A stretch of 7,076 nt of DNA from an uncultured Agathobacter sp. (GCA_934358675.1 CAKRKX010000107.1:1-7076), one strand, 5' to 3'; positions 1 to 6,625 are shown, numbered from the stretch's first letter. Program-made: numbers and translations. The notes: generated from the sequence alone by a model not told the origin.

Positions 1-139
1 TAACTCTGAAAGTTCATCCGGTCATTGAAATCATTCAAGTCCGTCACTTATAGAAATAATCTACTGCTAATTTTCAATTACAACTCTATAATCCAGTATC
101 GTCCGTATTTAACAAAATCTGATCACGTCAAACCCGAAT

Positions 140-1525
140 TTATTTTGCCGAAAGATACTCATCAATACCCTTCGCAGCCGCCTTGCCTGCACCCATTGCA
201 AGGATTACGGTAGCGGCACCTGTTACGGCATCTCCACCAGCGAATACGGCAGCCTTGCTGGTTGCACCGTTCTCCTCGGAAGCAACGATACACTTGCGGC
301 GGTTGGTCTCAAGTCCTGCTGTGGTAGAGGAAATGAGTGGGTTCGGAGAAGTACCGAGTGACATGATAACCGTGTCACAATCCATCTCATACTCAGAACC
401 AGGAATCTCAACCGGGCTTCTTCTTCCGGAAGCATCCGGCTCACCAAGCTCCATCTTGATAATGCGAACGCCCTTGACCCAGCCATTCTCATCAACAAGG
501 ATCTCTGTCGGATTCTGAAGGAGATCAAAGATGATGCCCTCTTCTTTCGCATGATGTACTTCTTCCTTACGGGCCGGAAGCTCTTCTTCACCACGACGAT
601 ATACGATATGAACCTCAGCGCCGAGACGGAGTGCAGTTCTTGCAGCATCCATTGCTACGTTACCACCGCCGACAACGACAACTTTCTTTCCTCTTGAGAT
701 CGGAGTCTCATATCCTTCCTTGAAGGCCTTCATCAGGTTGTTTCTGGTCAGGAACTCGTTTGCGGAGAATACACCATTTGCCTGCTCTCCCGGGATTCCC
801 ATAAATCTAGGAAGTCCAGCTCCGGAACCGATAAATACAGCCTCGAATCCTTCTTCTGCCATCAGCTCGTCAATCTTAACAGACTTTCCGATGACAACGT
901 TTGTCTCGATCTTAACTCCGAGAGACTTTACGTTCTCAACTTCCGCAGCAACAACCTTTTCCTTTGGAAGACGGAACTCAGGAATACCATAGCTTAGTAC
1001 GCCGCCTGCCAGATGAAGTGCCTCAAAAATCGTAACTTCATAGCCAAGCTTTGCAAGATCTCCGGCACAGGTCAGACCTGCAGGACCGGAACCGATGACA
1101 GCAACTTTATGTCCGTTTGTCTTCTCTGCCTTTTTCGGTTTGATTCCATTCTCTCTTGCCCAATCCGCTACGAAACGCTCAAGCTTACCGATTGCAACCG
1201 GCTCACCCTTGATTCCGCGGATACACTTGCCCTCACACTGGCTCTCCTGCGGACATACACGGCCGCAGACTGCCGGAAGTGCGGACGACTCTGAAATCAC
1301 CTGATAAGCGGCCTCAAAGTTACGCTCCTTCACCTGTGCGATAAATGCCGGGATATTGATAGAAACCGGGCATCCCTTCATACACTGGGCATTCTTACAA
1401 TTTAAGCAACGGGAAGCCTCGGCAACTGCCTCTTCCTCGTTGTATCCATAACATACTTCTTCGAAGTTCGTTGCACGAACCTTAGGCTCCTGCTCACGAA
1501 CCGGTACTCTTACCATTGCATCCAT
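140..1525 (-). CDS. nfnB: NfnB-type large subunit of NADH-dependent ferredoxin:NADP+ oxidoreductase (GltA-like flavoprotein)
   Basis: Flavin iron-sulfur protein of the glutamate synthase small subunit (GltA) superfamily, 461 residues. The N-terminal region carries two cysteine groups, C40/C43/C48/C52 and C87/C91/C97/C101, suited to two [4Fe-4S] clusters. A first dinucleotide fold (VIGSGPAG, residues 143-150) should bind FAD. A second (VVGGGNVAMD, about 284-293) followed by VYRRGEEELPAR (308-319) fits NADPH, with the arginines reading the 2'-phosphate. FAGGD (428-432) is the usual C-terminal FAD motif. No glutamate synthase large subunit is adjacent, while the gene directly upstream encodes an NfnA-like partner, so I read it as NfnB of the cytoplasmic electron-bifurcating NfnAB transhydrogenase rather than glutamate synthase. 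That assignment comes from context; sequence alone would also allow the generic label 'NADPH-dependent glutamate synthase'. Its ATG overlaps the nfnA stop codon, implying translational coupling. Confidence 0.9.
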   Translation of the reverse strand: MDAMVRVPVREQEPKVRATNFEEVCYGYNEEEAVAEASRCLNCKNAQCMKGCPVSINIPAFIAQVKERNFEAAYQVISESSALPAVCGRVCPQESQCEGKCIRGIKGEPVAIGKLERFVADWARENGIKPKKAEKTNGHKVAVIGSGPAGLTCAGDLAKLGYEVTIFEALHLAGGVLSYGIPEFRLPKEKVVAAEVENVKSLGVKIETNVVIGKSVKIDELMAEEGFEAVFIGSGAGLPRFMGIPGEQANGVFSANEFLTRNNLMKAFKEGYETPISRGKKVVVVGGGNVAMDAARTALRLGAEVHIVYRRGEEELPARKEEVHHAKEEGIIFDLLQNPTEILVDENGWVKGVRIIKMELGEPDASGRRSPVEIPGSEYEMDCDTVIMSLGTSPNPLISSTTAGLETNRRKCIVASEENGATSKAAVFAGGDAVTGAATVILAMGAGKAAAKGIDEYLSAK

Positions 1526-2415
1526 TATTTGTCACCTCCGCAATGACCACAACCACCGTGGTGGGTGTCGCCTTCTTCATATGCAAGCTTTGCACGGCCT
1601 TCTTCTGTCTTATACTGCTGCTGACGCTTCATTGCCTGATCAAAGTCAACGAGATGTCCGTCGAACTCCGGTCCGTCAACACATGCAAACTTAACCTCTC
1701 CGCCAACCATAAGACGGCATGCGCCACACATTCCCGTACCGTCAACCATGATCGGGTTCATTGAAACGATTGTAGGAATCTCAAGCTTCTTGGTCAGAAG
1801 GGTAACAAATTTCATCATGATCATCGGTCCGATAGCTACACATACATCGTAGTGCTTTCCTTCACCGACCAATGCCTCAAGCTGCTGGCAGCCGTTGCCG
1901 TGGAATCCGTATGTTCCATCGTCCGTTGTCACATAGACATTGCCTGCTACAGCCTTCATCTCATCAATGTAGAACAGAAGATCCTTCGTTCTCGATCCCA
2001 TGATAACATCAGCATCAATACCATGCTCATGTAACCACTTTACCTGTGGATATACCGGTGCGGTACCAAGACCACCGGCGATAAATACGATGTTCTTCTT
2101 CTTTGTCTCCTCAAGGTTTGCTTCCTCACAGAGTTCGGAAGGACAACCGAGCGGTCCAACGAAATCTTCCAAAGCGTCACCCTCGTTTAAGCTCATCATA
2201 CGCTCTGTTCCTGCGCCGATGGTCTGTACAACGATCGTAACGGTCTCCTTCTCTCTGTCATAATCACAGATAGTCAGTGGAATACGCTCTCCAACTTCAT
2301 CTGTCTTTGCGATAATAAACTGTCCAGGCAGACACTCCTTGGCAACACGTGGTGCCTTGATATCCATAAGGATAATGTTGTCTGCCAATGTTTCCTTTCG
2401 AACGATTGGATACAT
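1525..2415 (-). CDS. nfnA: NfnA-type small subunit (sulfide/dihydroorotate dehydrogenase-like FAD/NAD-binding protein)
   Basis: 296-residue member of the ferredoxin-NADP reductase/PyrK-like family. RIPLTI (44-49) is the flavin-binding strand motif and FIAGGLGTAP (111-120) the NAD-binding loop. C230, C233 and C245, in GMCGACRL and KFACVDGPEF, fit the [2Fe-2S] site. In characterised NfnA proteins an aspartate is reported as the fourth ligand; D225 is the obvious candidate here. With NfnB it would oxidise NADH and split electrons between ferredoxin and NADP+, or run in reverse. The start at 2415 is supported by AGGAGG (2422-2427), 6 bases from the ATG. Unusual is a glycine-rich C-terminal tail with the HHGGCGHCGG motif (285-294), beyond the region I can match to the family core. 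The gene is first in a two-gene operon with its own promoter. The alternative generic name is sulfide dehydrogenase subunit SudB. Confidence 0.9.
   Translation of the reverse strand: MYPIVRKETLADNIILMDIKAPRVAKECLPGQFIIAKTDEVGERIPLTICDYDREKETVTIVVQTIGAGTERMMSLNEGDALEDFVGPLGCPSELCEEANLEETKKKNIVFIAGGLGTAPVYPQVKWLHEHGIDADVIMGSRTKDLLFYIDEMKAVAGNVYVTTDDGTYGFHGNGCQQLEALVGEGKHYDVCVAIGPMIMMKFVTLLTKKLEIPTIVSMNPIMVDGTGMCGACRLMVGGEVKFACVDGPEFDGHLVDFDQAMKRQQQYKTEEGRAKLAYEEGDTHHGGCGHCGGDK
1531..1539 (-). promoter_or_regulatory. Ribosome binding site of nfnB inside the nfnA 3' end
   Basis: On the minus strand GGAGGTGAC lies about 5 bases before the nfnB ATG and falls within the last codons of nfnA. The junction reads TAATG, so the nfnA stop and nfnB start share one base. 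This fits coupled translation and a fixed subunit ratio. Confidence 0.85.
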
Positions 2416-2466
2416 AATCTTCCTCCTAGTGTTTTCTAATCCCTTCGTAAATTCTACGCTTTTTTA

Positions 2467-2495
2467 ATCATATCGAAAAAATGTATCATTGTCAA
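2467..2495 (-). promoter_or_regulatory. Sigma-A-type promoter of nfnAB
   Basis: On the minus strand a consensus -35 TTGACA (2490-2495) is followed, after exactly 17 bases, by the -10 TATGAT (2467-2472), a 5 of 6 match. Transcription would start near 2460, giving a leader of about 45 bases before the nfnA ATG. The nfn operon can therefore be expressed independently of the GTPase genes upstream. Confidence 0.8.
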
Positions 2496-2511
2496 AGAAT
2501 AATTATACATT
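2480..2511. repeat. Inverted repeat flanking the nfnAB -35 element
   Basis: On the minus strand AATGTAT (2505-2511) and ATACATT (2480-2486) are perfect 7-bp inverted arms separated by 18 bases, and the -35 hexamer lies between them. The promoter-proximal arm runs into a short T tract (2476-2479). The repeat could be an operator. It could also be a weak AT-rich terminator for the GTPase operon, whose last stop codon is at 2529-2531. No GC-rich terminator stem is present in this gap. Confidence 0.4.
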
Positions 2512-2528
2512 CTTACCATAACTATATA

Positions 2529-3473
2529 TTATGAGAAGTAAACAAGCTCATCTTCCGGTTTTTCTGCTTTCTCAATAGAGATCGGATAAAGCACCGGACC
2601 TTTTCCCTTGTACTCACGCGCAAACTCGACACGCACCTCTGCGGTGATATCGATCCACGACTTGTGCGGGATCTCGTTTTCTTTATCGTACTTACATTTA
2701 AATCCGATGAATGTGACATCCTCGATACAGCAGGTCATCGCAAAACGCCCCGGAACGAAAACGCCCTTTTTCAGCTTATCCGGATTGTATACGAGTGCGC
2801 GGAACTTAACCTTCTTGCGGTCATACTTCTTGTAATTCTCCATCGCATCCATATACCAGATTGCATAATCCGCATCGGATAACTCGATGACATCCTGATT
2901 GATATCAAACGGCAGCTCCTCCGGACGCTCATCGATCGTACCATCTTTTCTCTCGTAAACGATCTGAGCCTTGCGGTTGACTGCTTTAATCGAGCGGCGG
3001 AGATGTCCTCGGTCGGTGTCGTCATCCGTACGGTTGAAGATGACAACATCGCTGGAGAATACCTGCTCCTGCATCATCGCGCGCATATTGTTCATATACA
3101 TGTCAAACGTAGTGGAATCAACGGTTGCAAGCGACTGCACGATCACCCATCCCTTCGGGAGATCCGCCTCAAGCAGCTTGTCCATTCCCCATGTTCCGTT
3201 GTACTCGATAAATACCTGCTCCGGAAGGTAGGAATTCTGAATCTCCTGCAGCTTTTCCGGAGTAAATTCTTCCTCTGAATCAATTGTGACCAGCTTAAAA
3301 TTGACGGTGGCAAGCTTTGCCTCGTCGTACTCCTTCTCACCATCCTCGCACATGATGATGATGCCTTTTGCGCCGTCCCCGAACTCATTTTCAAAAAGCG
3401 TTTCTTCTACAAGGGAAGTCTTACCGCTGTCCATGAATCCGGTAAACACATATACTGGAATTTCCTGTGCCAT
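2529..3473 (-). CDS. CobW/COG0523-like GTPase with a DUF1980-like C-terminal domain
   Basis: 314-residue protein. The N-terminal half is a G3E-family P-loop GTPase: Walker A GFMDSGKT (12-19), IEYNG (89-93) where the family normally has IEPSG, and NRTD (147-150) as a variant of the NKxD guanine-specificity motif. The metal-binding GCxCC motif of COG0523 proteins is missing; only an isolated MCED (41-44) lies in that general area. The C-terminal part does not look like the usual CobW C-terminal domain. GRFAMTCCIED (242-252), a following tryptophan strand (KSWIDITAEV, 271-280) and the ending ELVYF resemble the C-terminal domain of YcgQ/TIGR03943 proteins (DUF1980), which accompany a DUF318-type permease. 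That match is from memory of the family pattern. There is no signal peptide or membrane segment, so it should be cytoplasmic. It lies 23 bases after the other GTPase gene, with AAGGAG at 3479-3484. The exact role is unknown; metal or cofactor delivery is likely. Confidence 0.8.
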   Translation of the reverse strand: MAQEIPVYVFTGFMDSGKTSLVEETLFENEFGDGAKGIIIMCEDGEKEYDEAKLATVNFKLVTIDSEEEFTPEKLQEIQNSYLPEQVFIEYNGTWGMDKLLEADLPKGWVIVQSLATVDSTTFDMYMNNMRAMMQEQVFSSDVVIFNRTDDDTDRGHLRRSIKAVNRKAQIVYERKDGTIDERPEELPFDINQDVIELSDADYAIWYMDAMENYKKYDRKKVKFRALVYNPDKLKKGVFVPGRFAMTCCIEDVTFIGFKCKYDKENEIPHKSWIDITAEVRVEFAREYKGKGPVLYPISIEKAEKPEDELVYFS

Positions 3474-3496
3474 AGTTGCTCCTTTTTCTTCTAAAC

Positions 3497-4660
3497 TTAA
3501 GCCAGACCGAATAATTCCTCGAGCTCATGCTCATGGATCTCGGTGCCGATTACTACAATACGTCCGGTGTAATCCGGCTCACCCTCACGGATTTCAAACT
3601 CGCCCGGAACCATATCAAAGTAGATCCAGCTTCCGTCCGTGCTCTCAACCATACCCTTAGAACGAAGGATATTGTCCGACTCTACGAAGCCTTTGAGGAT
3701 CTCCTCGATCTTGGACTTCTCGAACTTGTGCGGAGTCTCCTTGCCCCAGCTTGTAAATACGTCATCTGCATGATGGTGATGATGCTCGTGATCATGATCG
3801 TGGCATCCGCATGTGCAGTTCTCGCCATGCTCATGGTGATGCTCATGTTCCTCATGGTCGTGATCGTGGTGATGCTCGTGATCCTCATGGCCGTGATCAT
3901 GCTCCTCGTGGTCGTGATCGTGGTGATGTTCGTGCTCTTCATGGTCGTGATCGTGGTGATGCTCGTGCTCCTCATGGTCGTGATCATGGTGATGATGCTC
4001 ATGCTCATGTTCTTCCTCATCCTGTGCATGACGTGCCTCTGCAAGCACCTTCATCTCAAGGTTGTCCTGTCCTTCCATAACCTTAAGAATCTGCTCGCCG
4101 CCGATCGCGCTCCAGTCGGTTGTAATGATTGCTGCATTCGGATTCAGCTTCTGGATCTGCTTTACACAGAACTCAAGCTGCTCCGGTGTTGCGTTCTGGG
4201 TACGGCTTAAAATAACGGTTGTCGCATACTCAATCTGGTTGTTGAAGAACTCACCGAACGCCTTCATCTGCTTGCTTGCCTTAAGCGCATTGACAACGGT
4301 AACCAAAGCATTAAGCTTGACATCCTGTTCCTTCTCGATATCAATAACGGACTTCATAACATCGGATAACTTGCCGACACCGGATGGCTCGATCAGGATA
4401 CGATCCGGATGATACTTTGTGATCACTTCATTTAAGTTCTTGCCAAAATCACCGACCAGTGAACAACAGATACATCCGGAGTTCATCTCTGTGATCTGGA
4501 TTCCTGCGTCTTTCAGAAAGCCGCCGTCGATTCCGACCTCGCCGAACTCATTCTCGATCAGAACGATCTGCTCGCCCTGAAACGCCTCATCGATCATCTT
4601 CTTAATAAAAGTAGTTTTACCAGCTCCTAAGAATCCTGAAATAATGTCAATCTTTGTCAT
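3497..4660 (-). CDS. COG0523 (CobW/ZNG1-type) GTPase metallochaperone with a His-rich insert
   Basis: 387-residue G3E GTPase. Walker A is GFLGAGKT (9-16), followed by ENEFGEVGID (36-45), the COG0523 metal-binding GCICC (62-66) and IEPSG (90-94). The guanine-specificity position reads SRTQ (152-155) instead of NKxD. A His/Asp/Glu-rich insert spans about 214-300 and splits the GTPase from a CobW C-terminal domain (about 301-387, with WIYFDMVPGEFE and GRIVVIG). Proteins of this type transfer or store metal in the cytoplasm using GTP hydrolysis, and the His-rich insert with CTCGCH (282-287) favours zinc, though nickel or cobalt cannot be excluded. The ATG at 4660 has AAGGAG at 4670-4675. It is the first gene of an operon with the second GTPase. 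Zinc-uptake repression (Zur) is plausible for such genes, but no convincing Zur box can be named here. Confidence 0.88.
   Translation of the reverse strand: MTKIDIISGFLGAGKTTFIKKMIDEAFQGEQIVLIENEFGEVGIDGGFLKDAGIQITEMNSGCICCSLVGDFGKNLNEVITKYHPDRILIEPSGVGKLSDVMKSVIDIEKEQDVKLNALVTVVNALKASKQMKAFGEFFNNQIEYATTVILSRTQNATPEQLEFCVKQIQKLNPNAAIITTDWSAIGGEQILKVMEGQDNLEMKVLAEARHAQDEEEHEHEHHHHDHDHEEHEHHHDHDHEEHEHHHDHDHEEHDHGHEDHEHHHDHDHEEHEHHHEHGENCTCGCHDHDHEHHHHHADDVFTSWGKETPHKFEKSKIEEILKGFVESDNILRSKGMVESTDGSWIYFDMVPGEFEIREGEPDYTGRIVVIGTEIHEHELEELFGLA
3852..3994 (-). repeat. 33-bp in-frame tandem repeat coding for an 11-residue His/Asp/Glu unit
   Basis: Read on the plus strand, units starting TCATGG or TCGTGG begin at 3852, 3906, 3939 and 3972, with a 21-bp shortened unit at 3885-3905. 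Units are nearly identical over 33 bases. In the protein they give HHHDHDHEEHE copies at about residues 223, 234, 245 and 263, with a 7-residue spacer before the last. The 33- and 21-bp lengths preserve the frame, as expected if copies are gained and lost by slippage or recombination. Confidence 0.85.
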
Positions 4661-4719
4661 GATAAATCTCTCCTTTTCTATATTTATTCAGCAGCTGTAC
4701 AAATTGTAAGCTGTGTTCT

Positions 4720-4760
4720 TTGTAATAACGCACTACAATCTTATATTTTACACGGATTGT
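4720..4760. repeat. Overlapping inverted repeats at the GTPase operon promoter
   Basis: Two dyads overlap on the minus strand. ACAATC (4755-4760) and GATTGT (4735-4740) are perfect 6-bp arms 14 bases apart (centres 20 bp apart) and bracket the AT-rich -10 region. TTGTA (4734-4738) and TACAA (4720-4724) form a second 19-bp imperfect palindrome near the predicted start site. Either could be an operator; the second could also form a small RNA hairpin. I cannot assign a regulator. Confidence 0.4.
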
Positions 4761-4773
4761 CAAGAGAATGCAA
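4745..4773 (-). promoter_or_regulatory. Probable promoter of the two-GTPase operon
   Basis: The best spaced reading on the minus strand is TTGCAT (4768-4773), 17 bases, then TAAAAT (4745-4750), with start near 4738 and a leader of roughly 78 bases. A perfect TTGACA also sits at 4758-4763, but its only good -10 partner, TAAGAT (4738-4743), is just 14 bases away. The promoter is likely real, but which hexamers are used is uncertain. It lies immediately after the ABC transporter stop codon, and I see no terminator between the two. Confidence 0.5.
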
Positions 4774-4781
4774 ATTTTTCG

Positions 4782-6512
4782 TTACGCGTGCATATGATAC
4801 AGCTTCTCATACAGACCGCCCTGCGCCAGCAGTTCTTCGTGCGTTCCAGACTCGGCGATACCGTCCTCCGTCAGCACCAGAATCTTTTCGGCATTCTGGA
4901 TCGTAGTCAGACGATGCGCGATCACAAATGTCGTACGGTTTTTGGCAAGTTTTTCCAGAGAATCCTGCACCACTTTCTCACTCTCGTTGTCCAAAGCCGA
5001 AGTCGCCTCATCAAAGATCAGAATCGGCGGATTCTTTAAAAATACACGTGCGATCGAAAGACGCTGCTTCTGACCGCCGGAAAGCTTGATACCGCGCTGT
5101 CCGATGTCCGTATCGTATCCGTCCGGAAACGCCATAATAAACTCATGCGCATTCGCATTCTTCGCCGCCTCGATCACTTCCTCACGCGTTGCACCAGGCT
5201 TACCGTACTGGATATTCTCGAAGATCGTGCCGGCAAACAGATACACATCCTGCTGTACCATTCCGATGTGATCGCGCAGGCTTTTTAACGTCACGCTACG
5301 GATATCTTTGCCATCGATCAGAATCCGTCCGCCCGTCACATCATAAAAACGCGGGATCAATGAACAAAGCGTTGTCTTTCCGGCTCCCGATGAACCGACC
5401 AGTGCCATATACGCCCCCGCCGGGACCTTGAGATTGATGTGATTTAACACATTCTCCTGATTGTCCTTATACTGGAACGATACGTTATCAAACTCGATCT
5501 CGCCCTTTACCATACCGATAGGCGTGGCATCCGGTGCATCCTCGATGTCCGGTCTGATATTCATGATCTCCTGAAAACGCTCAAATCCTGTATAACCATT
5601 CTGAAACTGCTCCGTAAAATCAACCAAAGTACGGATCGGATCGGTAAAAACTCCGATATATAAAAGGAATGTCACAAGATCCGTCATATCCACACGGCCA
5701 TGTGCGATCAGCACCGTTCCGACAAGGATCACACTTACCTGAATCAGTGTCGTAAACACGCCGACGCCAGCCTGAAAGCTTCCCATATAATGGTAACTGT
5801 TTTTCTTCGCTGCTAAGAATCCATCATTTCCGACACGGAACTTTTCATTCTCGATATCCTCGTTGGCAAACGACTTGACCACGCGGATTCCCGAGAGGTT
5901 ATCCTCGATCTGCGCATTGATATCTGCAATCTTCACACGATTGTCGCGGAATGCACGGCGCATCTTCTTATTTAAAATGAATGCAAAAGCAAACATAAAC
6001 GGAAGCACCGCAAATGCAGCGAGTGCCAGCCAGCCGTTGATGCTTACAAGGATCACAAACGCTCCCGCGATCTTTAACACGGAAAGAATAATATTCTCCG
6101 GTCCGTGGTGCAAAAGTTCCGTAATGTCAAACAGATCGGATGTGATACGGCTCATCAGCTGTCCGACTTTTGCATCATCATAGAACGAAAACGACAGCTT
6201 CTGCATATGTCCGAACAACTCCGCACGCATGTCATACTCCATCTTTGCGCCCATCACATGTCCGTAATTGCCGATAAAAAACCGGCTGTAGCAGTCAATT
6301 GCAAGAAGCACCACCAGACCAATTCCGATATAGGTAATCTGCCTTATGATCTCATCTGCCGGAAGATAGATCAGCGTTGAAGTCACATAGCGCACAACAA
6401 GCGGAATCGTCAGCGCAACCGCCGCAGAGAGCGTTGCGAAAAACATATCCGCCCAGAATATTTTTAGGTATGGCTTATAGTAGCCCATCATTTTTTTCAG
6501 ATTTTGATTCAT
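4782..6512 (-). CDS. ABC exporter half-transporter, fused permease and ATPase (MsbA/COG1132 type)
   Basis: 576-residue type IV ABC exporter half-transporter. About six hydrophobic segments (near residues 20-40, 58-77, 143-160, 163-181, 251-270 and 277-295) form the membrane domain. The nucleotide-binding domain has Walker A GSSGAGKT (373-380), Q-loop Q421, signature LSGGQ (477-481), Walker B ILIFDEAT (497-504) with catalytic E502, and switch H533. All catalytic motifs are intact, so a homodimer could work alone, and no second half-transporter is adjacent. The substrate cannot be read from sequence: lipids, drugs or peptides are all possible. I chose the ATG at 6512 over an in-frame TTG at 6548 because AAGGTG (6521-6526) sits 8 bases from the ATG and the extra 12 residues are polar and unlike the family N-terminus. 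It has its own promoter divergent from the LUD gene. Confidence 0.93.
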   Translation of the reverse strand: MNQNLKKMMGYYKPYLKIFWADMFFATLSAAVALTIPLVVRYVTSTLIYLPADEIIRQITYIGIGLVVLLAIDCYSRFFIGNYGHVMGAKMEYDMRAELFGHMQKLSFSFYDDAKVGQLMSRITSDLFDITELLHHGPENIILSVLKIAGAFVILVSINGWLALAAFAVLPFMFAFAFILNKKMRRAFRDNRVKIADINAQIEDNLSGIRVVKSFANEDIENEKFRVGNDGFLAAKKNSYHYMGSFQAGVGVFTTLIQVSVILVGTVLIAHGRVDMTDLVTFLLYIGVFTDPIRTLVDFTEQFQNGYTGFERFQEIMNIRPDIEDAPDATPIGMVKGEIEFDNVSFQYKDNQENVLNHINLKVPAGAYMALVGSSGAGKTTLCSLIPRFYDVTGGRILIDGKDIRSVTLKSLRDHIGMVQQDVYLFAGTIFENIQYGKPGATREEVIEAAKNANAHEFIMAFPDGYDTDIGQRGIKLSGGQKQRLSIARVFLKNPPILIFDEATSALDNESEKVVQDSLEKLAKNRTTFVIAHRLTTIQNAEKILVLTEDGIAESGTHEELLAQGGLYEKLYHMHA

Positions 6513-6520
6513 AATTTTCT

Positions 6521-6526
6521 CACCTT
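6521..6526 (-). promoter_or_regulatory. Ribosome binding site that decides the ABC transporter start
   Basis: AAGGTG, within AGGAAAGGTGAG on the minus strand, lies 8 bases upstream of the ATG at 6512. The alternative in-frame TTG at 6548 has only GAGGA 3 bases away, which is too close for good initiation. Confidence 0.7.
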
Positions 6527-6574
6527 TCCTCGCGGTTCTAAAATTCAACCATCCTCATTTCGAACTGCCTAGAT

Positions 6575-6603
6575 ATTCTAACAACGATTTTGCGCCTTGT
6601 CAA
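6575..6603 (-). promoter_or_regulatory. Promoter of the ABC transporter gene
   Basis: On the minus strand a perfect -35 TTGACA (6598-6603), a 17-base spacer and -10 TAGAAT (6575-6580) are present, and the spacer ends in TGT, giving an extended -10. Transcription would start near 6568, about 56 bases before the ATG at 6512. Confidence 0.8.
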
Positions 6604-6625
6604 AAACTTATGGAAGTTTTATCAT
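6597..6625 (+). promoter_or_regulatory. Promoter of the LUD-domain gene, divergent from the ABC promoter
   Basis: On the plus strand TTGTCA (6597-6602), 17 bases, then TATCAT (6620-6625), each hexamer matching consensus at 5 of 6. Start would be near 6632, about 41 bases before the ATG. Its -35 lies on the same bases as the -35 of the opposite-strand ABC promoter. Confidence 0.65.

Noticed and set aside
25..213. Plus-strand frame of 62 residues at the left end, with a TATAAT at 87-92
   Set aside because: The frame runs into nfnB antisense, has no ribosome binding site, and the TATAAT lacks a good -35. I see no gene or clear terminator in bases 1-139.
183..1304. Several plus-strand frames of 69-111 residues opposite nfnB
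   Set aside because: All are antisense to a conserved gene, lack ribosome binding sites and show low-complexity Ser/Thr/Pro-type composition typical of shadows.
2416..2528. Search for a strong intrinsic terminator after the GTPase operon
   Set aside because: Only a weak AT-rich dyad overlapping the nfnAB promoter is present, so no terminator is annotated.
3682..4080. Repetitive shadow frames on both strands across the His-rich segment
   Set aside because: The 33-bp repeat stays open in several frames. Only the minus-strand frame that continues into conserved GTPase motifs is credible.
3527..4210. Plus-strand frame of 227 residues, very hydrophobic with long Met/Val/Leu/Ile runs, resembling a membrane protein
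   Set aside because: It is antisense to the His-rich GTPase. His, Asp and Glu codons read in reverse give Met, Val, Ile and Leu, so the hydrophobicity is an artefact; no ribosome binding site was found.
6513..6548. Twelve-residue N-terminal extension of the ABC transporter from a TTG codon
   Set aside because: The ATG at 6512 has a better placed ribosome binding site, and the extension crosses that site.
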